From contig NC_065895.1 of NCBI RefSeq assembly GCF_905147045.1, positions 11,351,001 to 11,415,000 on the forward strand: a stretch of DNA of 64,000 nucleotides. The letters are read 5' to 3'. A program made the position numbers and the translations under genes. This DNA is from Nymphalis io (Eukaryota; Arthropoda; Insecta; Lepidoptera; Nymphalidae). Positions 22,220 to 35,499 of this stretch are shown here, piece by piece; within the stretch, counting starts at the first letter, position 1, and every line of letters starts with the position of its first letter. The notes under the pieces were generated by a model. That model saw only the letters and a list, made by a program, of their open reading frames with translations. It was not told the DNA's origin and made no database searches.

Positions 22220-25200
22220 TTTGTATTGTAATATATATTATTAGAAAATCACAACATAAGAGAGAATAGTAAAGAGAAATCAAGAGTGGAATTCAGAATC
22301 GTACGCCTACGTAATTTATTACACTGTGCAACGCAACGTCGCGTCCGTCATCCTATCAGAAGACAAAATAAATGCGCATCAAACGACTACCTACTCTGTA
22401 ATTCAATACGATATAAAGTTATTTGGCACGACTTCACCTGCGTAGGTTTTTTTGTGCATACACTGCTCCCCAAATACAGGTAGTCAAGTTATCAATTTTT
22501 TATTAGCTCTACGAACGATAATGTTTTTTCTCCTTACACGCGCAAATATTTTTAATCTATAATACTAATGATCAATTTAATACTTTTAAAATATTGCTAT
22601 GGTATAATTACCGTAAATGATATAAAGATAACGTGCAGTTTTTTGATGAATATTAAATATTACAGTTTAATTAACACAGTATTCACTCGTCAATATTATC
22701 TAAGACAGGCACTTATTCAATTCGCTTGACATGCGGGCTCGGAATTATGCGGGAAGAATAATCGAGCAAATCACGCTACATCAGCACTCGTATCGAGATT
22801 TATTATTTATTATTCTATCTGTATTTTATTTATGCATTTGAAATATTTATACGTGCACGGAAATACAGAATTCTTACTGAAGATCACTTCTATAGATAAG
22901 TTAAAGACCATGAAATTTATTATGTAAGCAGGAAATATAAATGTTCGTATCATACTGCAATTTTTTTTATTAGACATCACGTACGGAAAAAGTTAATGCA
23001 ATTAGACGCATTTTGGATGTCGGCAAGGTCATTGTTATATCGCTAATGTCAATTTGGAATAAGATTGCTATCATTCAAACGAACTGTCGGTTGCCCCCTA
23101 AGTATTGTATATTTTGGTTGATAGGTTAACAAAGTTGTACTCTATTGAACGGTAGGTAAGATGTAATTTGGAATGTTTATATTAAAGCCTGATTGATTGA
23201 TAACTAACTTAATCACATACGGCTTTGGGAAGTGACAAGTTCGGGTCAACTGACTATCCGTTGAATGACGAGGCCATCAATCGTTATATTTGATCATTTA
23301 AACCTTATGTTAAGTAAGACTTATAAAGTTGCGAAGTATTGACCGACGTATTGTGTATTTAATTAATAAATACTGACCTACTATTTATATTTTATTTCAA
23401 TGATATAAAAAAACTAAATATACACCAAAATAAGCACTGTAATTAATATTTTTTCTCGGAAGCGACACTTCCTATCGATTGACTTTCAAAGCTTTATATG
23501 ATTTGAATCCAGCAAGCAAAAGAAAACACCGATTACATTTAAGAACACGTCGTATTTAAATGTAATTAGGACATGTTTTGCACACCTTAAAGATTATTAC
23601 GGTTTAAATTCGAACTGTACTTACAAAGCAGGTATATCTAAAATCTTGTAATTTACAATTACAAAGCATTTACGATGTTTATGCAACTATGTTGATGTAG
23701 AAATCATTTCTGTATGTACGGAAATGTTATGATTTGCATTCGAATATAGCTGATGTCGCAAATATTATGCGGAAGAATGTTATTATTGGGATACCGTTTT
23801 AACCAAGAACCTTTTCACTGTTACGTAAATTTTTAACAGGTAAATATTACTTTCTTTAAATTTACGATAATTTTTTATTACATTAATATTTTAGTCAGTA
23901 CTAACATCAGTTAAGTTTTCACATATGTATTTTTATATTTTCATATATGAAAGCCGAATCAAATTCATATTTTTTTTATCACTAGCGTGTTGGCATCGAT
24001 AGTGGTTCGTTTACTATGTACGTTATAAGAAACATCTGCAGTTGATAACTCGTTTGAAACGATCATACTTAGATATTTAGCAGCGTGCCGTCTAGCTTCC
24101 GAGGATGGTCCGTTATGGCGCGGCGATAGTGGGTTAATTAATGAATAATGGATGCACTGCAATATTTCACTAGTTTCTCTGTCTGTTCACAACAGTACGT
24201 ACACTAGTCCACTGAGGATGCCGTTAAATGTGATCCAGGCATGTTACTGCGTATATTCCCTCGGACATGACGAGACGGTATGTTCATATAATCAACTCAT
24301 ATTGAAACCCCAACCTGATCTACTAAAAACTCTTACGTTAATCGTTATCGATATAGAATTATCACTAGAACTGACCAATCATAGAACCAGTCTAGTAAAA
24401 TAGTATTTTCCAAGTTTTTCTGCCGATTTATTCGTCGAAAGAATTTAATGAGATTTTAATTAGTCACTTGCATGATGATAAATGTGATAACGAATAGCAT
24501 ACTCTATTGCAATGGCATACGGTTTGGTCTGGATAAGTAATTAAAATAGTTAGAGCGTTGAGAAAATTAATTTGCCCTTTAACTACTGCTTGAAGTTATT
24601 TATTAGGCTTAGCTGTTCATCTTGCGAGGCAGCTTGCAACTTACTACACCTTTCGCTGCCTTTGCACTAATATGGGGTCGACCAGCTGTCGTTTTTTTAA
24701 CGATACCATAAAAGACCCCCTCGTCCACCTGTACCGACCATGTTAGTTCTGTAAAATCGCATTTTCGCGATCCAACATGCGTCAGACATCTAGAGACGAT
24801 AGCGTACAAAACTGGTTGAGAACAAGTTCAAGTTTAGCATTGACCATTTTATATAATCAACTGTGCATACAAAGAAATAATACAAAGTGTCGCTATTTCT
24901 TTGTATATTTTTTTTTCATTTATAGTTGACAAACCTATACTCATCGTTTAGTTTAAGATAATTTATACAATCGCTTTTTGATATATAATGATGAGCATCT
25001 TTAATGTAATTTCTTAATATTAAATATGTATTTTTTTGCCTAGTTGTGAAGAAACGAGCAAAAAGGCCGCATAATAAAAAGTTTTCTATCTCTGCCTCGT
25101 GACTTAGGTATAATAAGAAGAACCCATTCCTCCATCTCATTCCAGAAAAAGAAAGTATTTAATTTCTAAAAAGGTAGCTTTTATGTTCTAATGATATTGT

Positions 25201-28200
25201 TAGGAATGGACTCAATATATTTGAGTGGTTATAGCAGTTAAAGATCAAACCTCTTTAGTATTCGAGGAAATGTTTTACCGTTTTATGTTTTCCGCAGTTT
25301 ATCTAACATTCTATAGAATATAAGCCCGCCCTTCTTAGAAGTGGTTTGAGGAGTTTTACATTCCTTGGTTATGGGGCTGATGTGGCTCGTTACTTCAAAG
25401 TGTAGGGATAATGTTATGATTACTGCACCGTTAAACCGTGTCACCTTAAGTGACGAACATTTAAATGTCATGACATTTTAATGTTAGATACATTAAAATG
25501 TCCTCGTATACAAAAAAAAAATACATTTCAATGGATTTATTTATTTTATGATATTTAAAGTGACTAGTATTCAAAATAACATTTTAAATTTTTATGAAAC
25601 ACGGTCATAAGGATCTTAATTTTATAGATTTCCTATATATTTTTATAGATTAAAATAAAAAGTAAAACACGATATAAAATGATCAAAAAAATATAGTCGC
25701 CATAAAATTTAAATTCTATTTAAATGTAAGGCATCTGCAATTCCTTTTAAGGTTATACGTCGTTCCGTTTGGGAGGCATCTTCGTCAGACCACATTCCGA
25801 AAACCCTTCGCCAATTACGCATGATGGAGACGCCGAAAAGTTTTTTTGTCCCATTTTGACCGTTATTCGATGAGTTCGACAATCGTTAAGAACTCGTTCC
25901 CTTCACCACATATAGGTCATGAAATTCCGATTTTCTAGCTTTAGTGCATTTTTTCTCTTCTCTGTCGAGGCAGCTCGAGTGATATATTGGTGTCATTACA
26001 ACAATACAATTTAAAGCTCATTTATTCTTAAAATATTTGCATCGAATTTCGTTGTTTGTCGTGTGAATTGTCGCCATCCTCGAGACATTTACCGATAACC
26101 GACCTCTTAACCAATATTTGCAAACATAAAATCCACGAACAAAATCAATGAGATCCGAAAAGCAAAACGTGTTTACGAATGAATTAATTAAAGATTGTTT
26201 ATACGCATGCGTATACAATTTAAAAATCAGGACAATATTGAATGTTTTTGATTTAAGCCCATAAAAGGCCCATCTTTGTAAATAGTGAAAAAGTGAAACT
26301 AAATCGATAACTAATTAGATCGAGTTGTTGAATAGGTCACTGAGACCGGTCGGCTCGGATTTCTCGATACACTTTTTGGTCGCATGACATGAATAATTAA
26401 CGCAATGCAGACTTTCGGAAGATTGAACGCATTGTTCACCGGCATCTGATGACCTGATGGCATCAATAAACATCCTTGTACATGCTGTGAATCTGCTTCT
26501 GGTATTCAGTCTGACAATTCCATTTTGATATAGATTACATTCAGACGGTGACGACAAAAAGGATTTAAGTGTAATTGAAATTAGAACATCCTTAAAAATG
26601 ATTACGCTTACAGACGCAATCCAAGGTTGCGAAAACGATGGCCCTACATACAAGTGTAACGTAAACGGTTCATGGGAACTAATAATAAACATTAACAATG
26701 AGTGTTGCCGTTTGATGTGAGCGAGCGCGTCATAGCCCGGGCCGCCACTCGTAAAACTAAATTCGGTACTGGTAATTGTACAGTCGACTGCACTTGCGGA
26801 TTAAGCAATAGCAGGAAATAAATGACCCAAAATAATACATGCATGTGTGCATTATAACGATTTACAACCGCCGTTGAAGTCAACTGAAGTTGGTTATGTA
26901 TGTATTTCGAGTAGACTGGCTATCTTTAACGCGGATAGAAAATTTCTAATACAAAATATTGAAACGAGGGCAATGCTTTCTGTATATTTAGTGATAAACA
27001 AAAATCTAAATCACGTTTGAATTGGCAAAAGTGAACCGCAAAAAATGTCGCGAAGATCGTGTGCTTTCACCGCGATCGCCAGAAAACGTTTGTCCGGCGA
27101 CTTCATTCTGATTGAGATTAAGCGATTAAGCGCCATCTAAATTAATAAAGTGGACGCAAATACGACTCTATATGTTTGACATAAGTCTCCTTATAGAAGT
27201 GGACCCTACTTTGGCATCAGCAATGTCCTGGCGTAAGGCCAACAGGCAATTGAATGAGTGACGATACGAAACAACCAAAAAACCAGGGGTAGACGGTCAC
27301 GTTCACTCTATTTCTGGGAGGTCAGATTCTGAAGTGCCTGTGAGTCAGGATCAATTCGCCACTCGAGATGAAAATCCATTGAGCAGCCTAGAGCAAATGT
27401 ATTTCTGATTACGATAAAGGCAATACACATTAGATGTCGAACTCAATATAATTTACCTTAAGCACACTTATGCGTGAGTAAAATTGTAATTTCTTTAAAT
27501 AAATATTAGTATTATCACTAGGAGTTTGGCAGTTTCATTCGAGAATTAGCAATGAGTTTATGGGACGCCATTCGGGAGTATGTCGGACGTGACATGATAA
27601 GTAAGTGTCCGTTGAAAATAAGCGCATGCGCAATCGAAGCTAGGCAGCTTGCCTATGATAAATAAGAAGTTATCATTCGAAGTTCCTAAGATTGCTTATT
27701 TTGAAGCTTCTATTAAAATAGGTAATTTACAAAAAAAAAAAACAATTACTGTAATTCTATGTCCTAATAAAATTGATGTTTTCTTCCCTACAAAAATATC
27801 AAATTTTGTGAATATATAATTTAATTTACTTCATAGCATAGATTCAAATAATTATTTTTATATAATTTAAATATAAACTAATATACATTATTACCTAGAC
27901 ATTAGCTGTTCATTCCTATTGAGATTCCTTTGTGAGTAATGGAAGTTATGACCTGGTCTTGGCAAAATCGCAATTTATAATATTACATAACATTTAACGT
28001 GTTTTATTCTTTGACACAAGTGGTAGGGTCTGGCGTTAGGTTCAAAAGGATGAGTCAAACCAGCTTCTAGTTATGATCTCATCTAAACATTATTATTTAA
28101 ACTGCTATTTGTACGCAACGATTATTTAACTCTCTTTAAAATATAATAATGATATGTATTCAATTTCTCTTCATACTATACTAAGTATATTATTTAAAAA

Positions 28201-29034
28201 AAAAGTTTATTTAATTAAAATAACCTTTAGCTGATAAAAGGAAATATTCTGAATTATATACTGACGAACAGACAAAAAAAAAATACTAACAAAAAGTAAG
28301 CAAAAATAAAGATCCAGTTACAGTAGTATAAACAAGTCAATCACTCGATTAAACAACAGGAATTTGATACGACATAATTGATAAGACTGCGGCCTTGGAC
28401 AAATTATTCGTAATAGTAATACCGATATTACATTCGGTCTCACGGTTCGGCCTTGGGTGAGTACAAAAATGATTTACGAGTTTCGAGGTGAAAAGTTTAT
28501 TAGTCATATTATTTGTTACAATTAATTAATATATTGAGCTAACGTTAACAATACGGTTGGTTCAAACTGTGTTTGATTTGAAGTATCTTAATGTTAATCA
28601 TTTAGTATTCTTTTAAATCGCAAGAATATAACGTATAATGTAAACGTGTGTAGGGTACTTAAATACGTATACTACGGCCTACATTCAATTACAAAACTTA
28701 AAACAACAAAATAACGAGCGAAACAATTAAACAGAATACGAAAAAAATGTTAGAAAATTAAAACTAAACAACTCCAATATTTTACTGATGCGCCGTTTTT
28801 AAAATAATATCAGGAAAAAACAACGACATATAATTCAAAGGAAATCCAATGTGGAATATTTTCATGATAGATGATAAAGCTGATCGACATAAACAGAAAT
28901 AACTGAACGAAACGATAAGCCAATATTACTGTAAATATAATGCTAGTGATAAAGTCGACACGAACCGTTACAATTTTTTTCGCAGTTTGCAAAAAATAAT
29001 ATTAATGATTGTAGTATTTCAGGATCCCGCTCAC
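22220..29034. other. Unique DNA; candidate first intron of a minus-strand gene
   Basis: No transposon family is recognised in this almost 7-kb stretch, unlike the rest of the window. Several blocks are less AT-rich than the background (24000-24130, 24600-24810, 25740-25930, 26330-26780, 27040-27370) and could be conserved non-coding elements. The longest open frame, 26315-26698 (minus, 127 codons), has no recognised domain and is probably chance. If the exon call at 29035 is right, this is the start of its intron 1. The intronic exon 2 was not found. Confidence 0.4.
27622..27631. promoter_or_regulatory. NRF1/Ewg-like palindrome, second copy
   Basis: Perfect gcgcatgcgc with the same preceding base (a) as the site at 19708. 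It lies about 1.8 kb downstream, on the minus strand, of the candidate TSS at 29428, so it could be an intronic element or simply chance. Confidence 0.3.
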
Positions 29035-29061
29035 CTTAGATGCGTCGATGTTGGCGTTCAT
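29035..29061 (-). CDS. Candidate start exon, 9 codons (partial gene)
   Basis: On the minus strand an ATG at 29061 begins MNANIDASK, after which the sequence reads AAG then GTGAGC, a consensus 5' splice donor, so the coding part ends at 29035 in phase 0. The frame has a stop (TAG) 16 codons upstream of this ATG, as expected if the upstream sequence is leader. I do not recognise the protein from nine residues, and the next exon was not located. It follows a roughly 370-base leader from the candidate TSS at 29428. Alternatives: the exon may be entirely non-coding, or the same block may belong to a plus-strand exon (see rejected items). Treat as a hypothesis. Confidence 0.35.
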
Positions 29062-29428
29062 CCAACTACAGATGCTTACGATCTGGCTGTCGCCGAAATT
29101 TGCTCTCTAACATCAGAACATAGGTAGAGTTTGTATTCCAAAAGCACCGTTCTCGATATAACACCACAAAATAAAACAAACCACAAGTCGTTTAAGTTTC
29201 GAATTATTTGAAAACACAAATCGTTAAGACCGATAAAGGTCTTTCACATCACGCTAAATATTTGCTCTGTCACAGGTGCATGAGCTTCGTAAATAAAAGT
29301 GACGTTCGACGCCGGCTACACGTGCGCTCTCGACAGGAAACCGCGAATAACAGTCGATAAGAAACGCGAGCGACAAAACATATGCCCCCTCTACCACAAC
29401 CGCTGCACGCTCGCGGTACAGCGAGACT
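29035..29428 (-). other. Candidate first exon (5' leader) of a leftward gene
   Basis: This is a CpG-rich stretch in otherwise AT-rich DNA, bounded on the minus strand by an Inr+DPE promoter at one end and a consensus donor (AAG then GTGAGC) at 29034/29035. The leader contains upstream ATGs with short frames: one at 29381 gives a 21-codon uORF ending TAG at 29316, and others stop within a few codons. Such uORFs are common in leaders of regulated insect genes. The near-absence of repeats from 22.2 to 33.1 kb around it also fits a selected locus. No transcript data are available, so transcription is inferred. Confidence 0.4.
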
Positions 29429-29430
29429 GA
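29397..29430 (-). promoter_or_regulatory. Inr (TCAGT) plus DPE (GGTTG) core promoter
   Basis: On the minus strand, TCAGT occupies 29430-29426, the arthropod initiator, with A+1 at 29428. The pentamer GGTTG lies at exactly +28 to +32 (29401-29397), matching the DPE pattern RGWYV at the strict spacing required. No TATA box is seen near -30, as expected for a DPE promoter. By chance alone a handful of such pairs are expected on the two strands of 64 kb; the CpG-rich setting and downstream donor are what raise it above noise. Confidence 0.45.
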
Positions 29431-29599
29431 CGGACGGGTCGGTTTCGCAGAGCGCCGACGCACTGGCGCATCTTCACAACCCCTCGTTCCCCCGCGCACA
29501 ATATGCAGACTCCCAGAAGTGCACTTTAACTGAAATAAAAAAAATCGAGAATAGACTAGCATAGCTTCAGATCATCACATGTTTATGCCAAGGAATCCG

Positions 29600-32500
29600 A
29601 CAACTTTTTCAATTACCAAAGTAATTATTCACGCCATTTACGGTACTGAATTAACGTACGAGCGTAAATAGTAATAGTCTCGCGTCTTGGATTCTCGTGA
29701 GAATGCTGATGCGAGAAGATGGAAACGATAATAATCGTAGACCAATTAGGGCGTAACCGAAGTACTCGTTTAACAAATGAGAATTTTTAAAAAGCCAATA
29801 ACCGTGTATTTGCAAGACGATCATCGATCGTAAAGTTTTTAGTGCCGTAAAACATAATGGTAGTTAAATAGGATAATATATGTGTTGAATATAATAAGCA
29901 CAAATACGGGATTGTTCATCGTACAACGAAAGTGTGCCACATCCTGAAGGCTAATAGCGGATGACGGCGGCCGCTAGGCGTTAGGACCACGTAGGAGCAA
30001 CGGTACTGTCGATATGCACTCCATTCATTTGCATAATCGTCACCGTGATTACCTTCAATTTTAAGTTATATTATATTTTATAACACTATCATAAGAAGCA
30101 AAAATCTTTAATAAATTATTAAAGAAAATATTTACAACATTTAGTTAATGCATTAAAAAAATATTAAATGGAACTTGCAATAGAAATGAAAATTGCATTC
30201 TTTTCTCAGATGGAGCCGCTAACTATCCATTATATCACTGAAATTCATTAACCTTAGTAATTATAACAATAATAAAACTATAAACCACTTAAACACAGAT
30301 GTTGAACTGGAATTCGGTAATAAAACAACAAAATAAAAATACAGAGATAAACAGATTAAGATTTCGTAATACAATGAAATCTTTTGTCAATTTTTCTTAA
30401 AAGCAATCCGTTCTCTTGCTTATTACATACATAATAATCAGCAATGTTTTAGTTCTGTTATAAATTAACAGAACTAAATCATTGCCAACTATTATTTGTG
30501 GTCAACTTTAATATATTTGAGGCATTAAGCCAAACACAAGAAAATATAAATTCTAGATCAAACAAAAAATAAAAGGTCAAGACCAAAAATTTAACGAGCA
30601 AAAGATTTAAATTATTTTAATTTTTTAAACGTTTATTTTTATTAATGAGCTTGAATATTAGAAAAAAAAATTAACTATCTACTGGTTATAAATGATTAAT
30701 AACCATATCCAAGTGACCCGGTCTTTTGGATTCCCGTCTAATTGTATCAATTTTCTCGAATCTGGTATGCAACGTAGTTTATCGTCCATCTACCAAGTCA
30801 ACTGTGCGCATTCTTTCTAGCAATAGCGAGCAACCAATCGCGTTTTGCTTTTTATTGGTCATATAAAAATGCCAGTAGCTCGTTAAACTGTAAGGTTGTT
30901 ATTGATTGTGATTAATACGACTTGATAATAGGAATATGAATTAAAAGATAATTTCTGTTTTGAAAACAAAAATAATAAATACATACGAATGAATTTATTC
31001 AATAAAATAAATGAGGTGACCAGTATTTTCAGTGAGATAGAAAAAAACCATCCTTAATAAGGCAGTGGTAACAGGCAGCTTTTGACTAGTCGGAGGCATT
31101 TTAGGTAGTTTTTATCTATTTTTATATATATATATGCCAATAAGATATAATTATTTGATATTAACTCAAGAGGCAAAAGTTTTATACTACTAAACAATTA
31201 TGTCTGGAACCTAATAAGGATGAACTCATAACATTTTTGGCAAGATAAATCAACTTCTATAGCTAATGATGATAAACATGAGATGCTAAGTGAGATAACA
31301 GATTGACGATTTGATTTGCTCTCGAAGGCACTTATTATAGGTTTATAGGTGGTTTTCAAACTGAAACGATAAACTCTTCGTGAGTTTATCATTATTATTG
31401 ATTATTTAATCAGATTATAGATGAACGGATTTATTTGTTTCGTCTTCTTATTAAACTACAAACATCGCGAATTTGTGTATAAGTAAATGACAGTTATATA
31501 ATAACATATTAAATTTTCTTGTTTAATTAATTATTTATTAATGATTACAACTGTAAAACTAACCGTTTTATTTTTGCCGTGTCTATTTTTTATTCAACTT
31601 TCAATGATCTAATGAACTTTTATCAAAGTTCAGTATGAGAAAGTAAATGTCCGCAATTCCTTACGGCAACATTATTTTCCCATTTTTGCCAATCGACTGT
31701 CCGAGCGGGCGATATTTCCTTAAAAGACTTTCTCTTTCCCATTGTAGTATCAGAGGTGTCGAGCGATTTATCGGCGGGCACGTATCGGCCGACAAGTACA
31801 CGGCAGGAATCGAACCCTCGGACCTTGGTGCGAGTGAGAACAAATTTCTCTAAGGCAAAAGATTCGTTGCTTTGCTATAATTTATTGCATACGTATCTGT
31901 AGTGCTATCTTACTTCAGTATTGCTTTCGCGTATACCTTTAACGATATTTACTAACCGTATAGTATTCCTCTACAATATCTTATTTATAGACTTTGTTTG
32001 AACTGTAAGTTTGGAATAACGACAGTTATAAACTTTTGCAATATGTATTTTCTTTATAAGCAATGAAAGTCACTTTACATCATCACTAAACATAATGTTA
32101 GCTACAAAAGTGACGGGAGATTATATATCTTTATTTCCTTTTGTAGTGGAAATGAAGTCTTTAGTTACGTACGTACGTATATTCGTCATATTTAATAATA
32201 TAGCCAATGATGTAGTAAAATTGCAGCCAGTTTATTATTTGCATTTCAATAATGATCGAACTAATAATAAAGCTAGTGTGTTGAACACAGATCACAATAT
32301 GAGAAATTAATTGTAAAAAATTAAACATAACCTGCTAGTTCCTGTACAAATATGAATAGAATTTAAAAGTAGCACTGTACCTAAATAAGGCTTATCGAAA
32401 TATACATTATCAAGAATAGTTTCTTAGAGATTGGGGACGGCAACCAAATAATATTGTGTAACCGAGCCGTGCAGTACTATCTTTGTACATTCAATCCAAC

Positions 32501-33096
32501 GGAAATAGCATATCACGTACAGTGATAATTCAACCAATTAATAGCAAGAGCTAAGTATCGGGGCAGGTAGCTGGTGTATTGAGGAAACATTTCACCGGCT
32601 AATTGATATTTGCATAGACTCTCGTTAGTGAGAAGCAAACACGGAAGCTATGCAGGTTACATCTGTGACCTTATAAAATGGTACTCGCAGATTGAGCAAT
32701 TAATTTATGGTCGCTTTATTTATACATATAAGGATTACTTATATCTTGATCTATAATTTGAAATTATCATTTCTAAGGAAATTGTCATAATAATATTTTA
32801 TAGCTTACGTATTCAATAAAAGAATATCATGGAAAAACAGACTGCATTCTGTGAATGACATTTTTGTATCCCACGTGAAATCTGTGGATACGTTATGTAT
32901 AAATGCAAAAGCAGAGTAATTAAAGTGCTCAGACTACGTACTACTCTCGTATGTAAACGCATGTTTCGATTTTCATTAGCAAAGTACGATGTTTTCATGT
33001 TAAACATATTTCGTATAGGATTTCATACGACAGAGTAAAACTTCAATAGTCCTGTTATATGTTTTTTAATACTAGTTCATGCGCATAACATAAGAC
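29600..33096. other. Unique AT-rich DNA upstream of the candidate promoter
   Basis: No gene or repeat family is recognised. A hairpin with 20-bp arms and one mismatch lies at 30441-30485. Positions 31780-31830 contain a B-box-like tcgaaccc inside a locally GC-rich block, but no A box or full tRNA fold could be made. An (ACGT)n run lies at about 32166-32178. Confidence 0.4.
30441..30485. repeat. Hairpin, 20-bp arms with one mismatch
   Basis: Arm 30441-30460 (gcaatgttttagttctgtta) pairs with 30466-30485 except for one position, around a 5-base loop. It is too short for a normal pre-miRNA and is of unknown significance. Confidence 0.7.
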
Positions 33097-33397
33097 TTTT
33101 TTTTTTTTTTTTTATAGAAAAGGAAGGCGGACGAGCATATGGGCCACCTGATGGTAAGTGGTCACCAACGCTCTTAGACATTGGCATTGTAAGAAATGTC
33201 AACCATCGCTTACATATCCAATGCGCCACCAACCTTGGGAACTAAGATTTTATGTCCCTTGTGCCTGTAATTACACTGGCTCACTCACCCTTCAAACCGG
33301 AACACAACAATATCAAGTATTGCTGTTTTGCGGTAGAATATCTGATGAGTGGGTGGTACCTACCCAGACGAGCTTGCACAAAGCCCTACCACCAGTA
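33097..33397 (-). mobile_element. SINE-A copy 5, full length
   Basis: Minus-strand copy starting with a long poly-T (about 17 bases), then aaaaggaaggcggacgagca, gtaagtggtcaccaacgctc, ccaccaaccttgggaact and cctacccagacgagcttg, and ending ccctaccaccagta. An 81-codon frame through it is incidental. The long tail and few substitutions suggest a recent insertion. Confidence 0.9.
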
Positions 33398-35499
33398 GAC
33401 TGATTCAGTATTTAATTCGCAATGGTTCAATACTTTTACTATGATATGATGATATAGTTTAGTATAATACCGGTGCTGTGTGAAGGCTTTTGTGAAGACT
33501 CTTCTTGGTAACTGCTAAGCAACACATTAGTTACTATGTATTCCAGTTAGTGTGAATGCGCCAGTATTATTTATTCCATAGCTGACATTCGAGCGATGAA
33601 ATTTAACGTAAGTGGTTGTCAAATTCCATGGGTTGAGGTAATACTTTAACTGAAATTTTAATTGTATGTCATTATTATGTTAAACGTTTACAAAATCGAA
33701 CGAGCGATTTAAAATTCATCGGCTATTCATTAAGCAACAATGTTAAATAGTTCGCATTAACAATGTCCAAATTCAAAGTAAAAACAAACCGGATTCAAAC
33801 AGTTATTACTAATTTTACCATTTTTTGCCGTCTATTACTTGAATATGATACATAGCAAAGGTGCATTGCCTTGTTACTTTTGCCAAAATAACGAGTCACA
33901 AAATAACATTTTCAATTAATTCATTTAATGTAATTTATTGCATTCAAGAATGCAATAAATTACATTCATCATTTCAATATTAGATTTTTGTTGTGAACTT
34001 TGACTTTTTTTGTACTGTAATCGGTATTTTACAGTATTAAAAAAAAGGAAATCTATTACGAAATTTATAAGAAAATAATAAACAATATAGGGCATAATGT
34101 TTATGAATGCATACCACTTATGTAGTGGTATGAATCAGTTACTTTCGTACATAATTTCACGGAAACTATCAAGGATTTTGTTTTTTGATTATTTCATCCT
34201 CATCTTAAATTAGGTATTTTAAATTTATGAACAATATATATCGAATGAAATTGTCTTTTTACCGAGATAAGAGGCGATAAAGACGCCACTGTTATCGATA
34301 ATTACACTTACCTATAATTAAAACAACTATTATTGCAATATGTATTTAACGAGACCAAATAAGGCATCCAATATATGCCTTCATCTGTTCAACTTCCTAG
34401 ATCGAAAATATACATAGGAATTTTACAAACGTGATTTTGTCGTCGTAAATCTGAATAATCGTCCGTCGGCTGCAATTACGAAAATTGTATGAATTGCTAT
34501 ATACGATCTTCATAAGTCTTCAAATATTAAACCTCGTAAAGTATGAACAGGACGTTGGGAATTATGCCCAGAATTTACAATGTATTTACGTCTGTTTGAA
34601 TGGCTGACATTTTGAATGAAGATGAATATGATACCCGTAGACCATTAAACCGAAAACGGTGTCCAAGGCCAGATGTAGTTCAGACGCGCCGAGATAAGAA
34701 TAGCAAGTGCATTTTTTTATTTGCGTTCAAAATGTTAGTATTTATATATATGTAGTTTAAAATATGCAAATTTATTGAATTGTTGTATTATTAACTTTGT
34801 TATTCTTGAAAACACAAATTACAGTGTGATGTATGTTTGTAAAAGCCTTTAAGATTTTTCTAGAATTAGTGACGCACATACTTTTATCACAAGGAACAAA
34901 CATAAACTTGTTACCGCGGTTACCTTATTACACGAAGTCGATAAATCTTTTGTAAGAAAACAAACATGCAACAGGACCGGAGAAAAAGTTAAAATTTTTA
35001 AATTAATAATATAAACAAAACATCGATTGTATTTAAGATTATTAAAAGTATATCGAATTAATAAAATACACTTTGGGAATAAGACGAATTTTAGCCTCTG
35101 TAAATTAAAAATGTAAACTGTCATAAACTTTGTTTTAAAAATAAGCTAAAAATATATTTTTTCGAATTGGTGGTATGTGTTAATAATTAAGTATAACGCT
35201 AGAATTTTCCTCATGGATAACACAAATAAGTAATAGGATTTTTCGTAGAGACTAAAATATTGCTCGTACAATCTTGAAACTGGACATCACAAATTAAAAG
35301 AAAAAAAATCGCAAAAGGACGACGAAAACGAGATTTTGTAAGCTTGTTGAACACGTCAGACATTTTTTGTTCACTTTTAAAACTAACTAGTTCTAAGTCG
35401 CTTTTTTGTTTCTTTTATTAGTAAGTTGCAAAAAATATAAAACAGTAAAGTAAAAGGTAAGAATTAAGGAAGATAAAAAAGATTACATATATTTCTTAC
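33398..35499. other. Unique AT-rich DNA with short hairpins
   Basis: A perfect hairpin lies at 33927-33966 (18-bp arms, aatgtaatttattgcatt, 4-base loop). A smaller one lies at 34110-34132 (cataccact...agtggtatg). No gene is supported. Confidence 0.4.
33927..33966. repeat. Perfect 18-bp-arm hairpin
   Basis: aatgtaatttattgcatt at 33927-33944 is the reverse complement of 33949-33966, with loop caag. AT-rich, possibly a transcription terminator-like or cruciform-forming site in principle, but no flanking gene gives it a role. Confidence 0.75.

Noticed and set aside
24609..24809. 66-codon minus-strand open frame in a GC-richer block
   Set aside because: No recognisable family. Ends at an ordinary stop with no splice signals; could be a conserved non-coding block.
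26315..26698. 127-codon minus-strand open frame, longest outside repeats
   Set aside because: No recognisable domain or splice context; composition is ordinary. Probably chance, though conservation should be checked.
29023..29127. Plus-strand exon reading (acceptor tttcag, open frame DPAHLRCVDVGVHPTTD..., donor gtagag)
   Set aside because: It is open and has plausible splice ends, so it cannot be excluded, but the minus-strand reading explains more: promoter, leader, in-frame stop before the ATG and a stronger donor (AAG then GTGAGC).
29254..29562. 102-codon minus-strand open frame over the CpG-rich island
   Set aside because: It starts upstream of the candidate TSS, shows no domain and is best explained by low stop-codon frequency in GC-rich sequence.
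31780..31830. Possible tRNA/SINE from B-box-like tcgaaccc
   Set aside because: No A box or cloverleaf could be found at the right distance.
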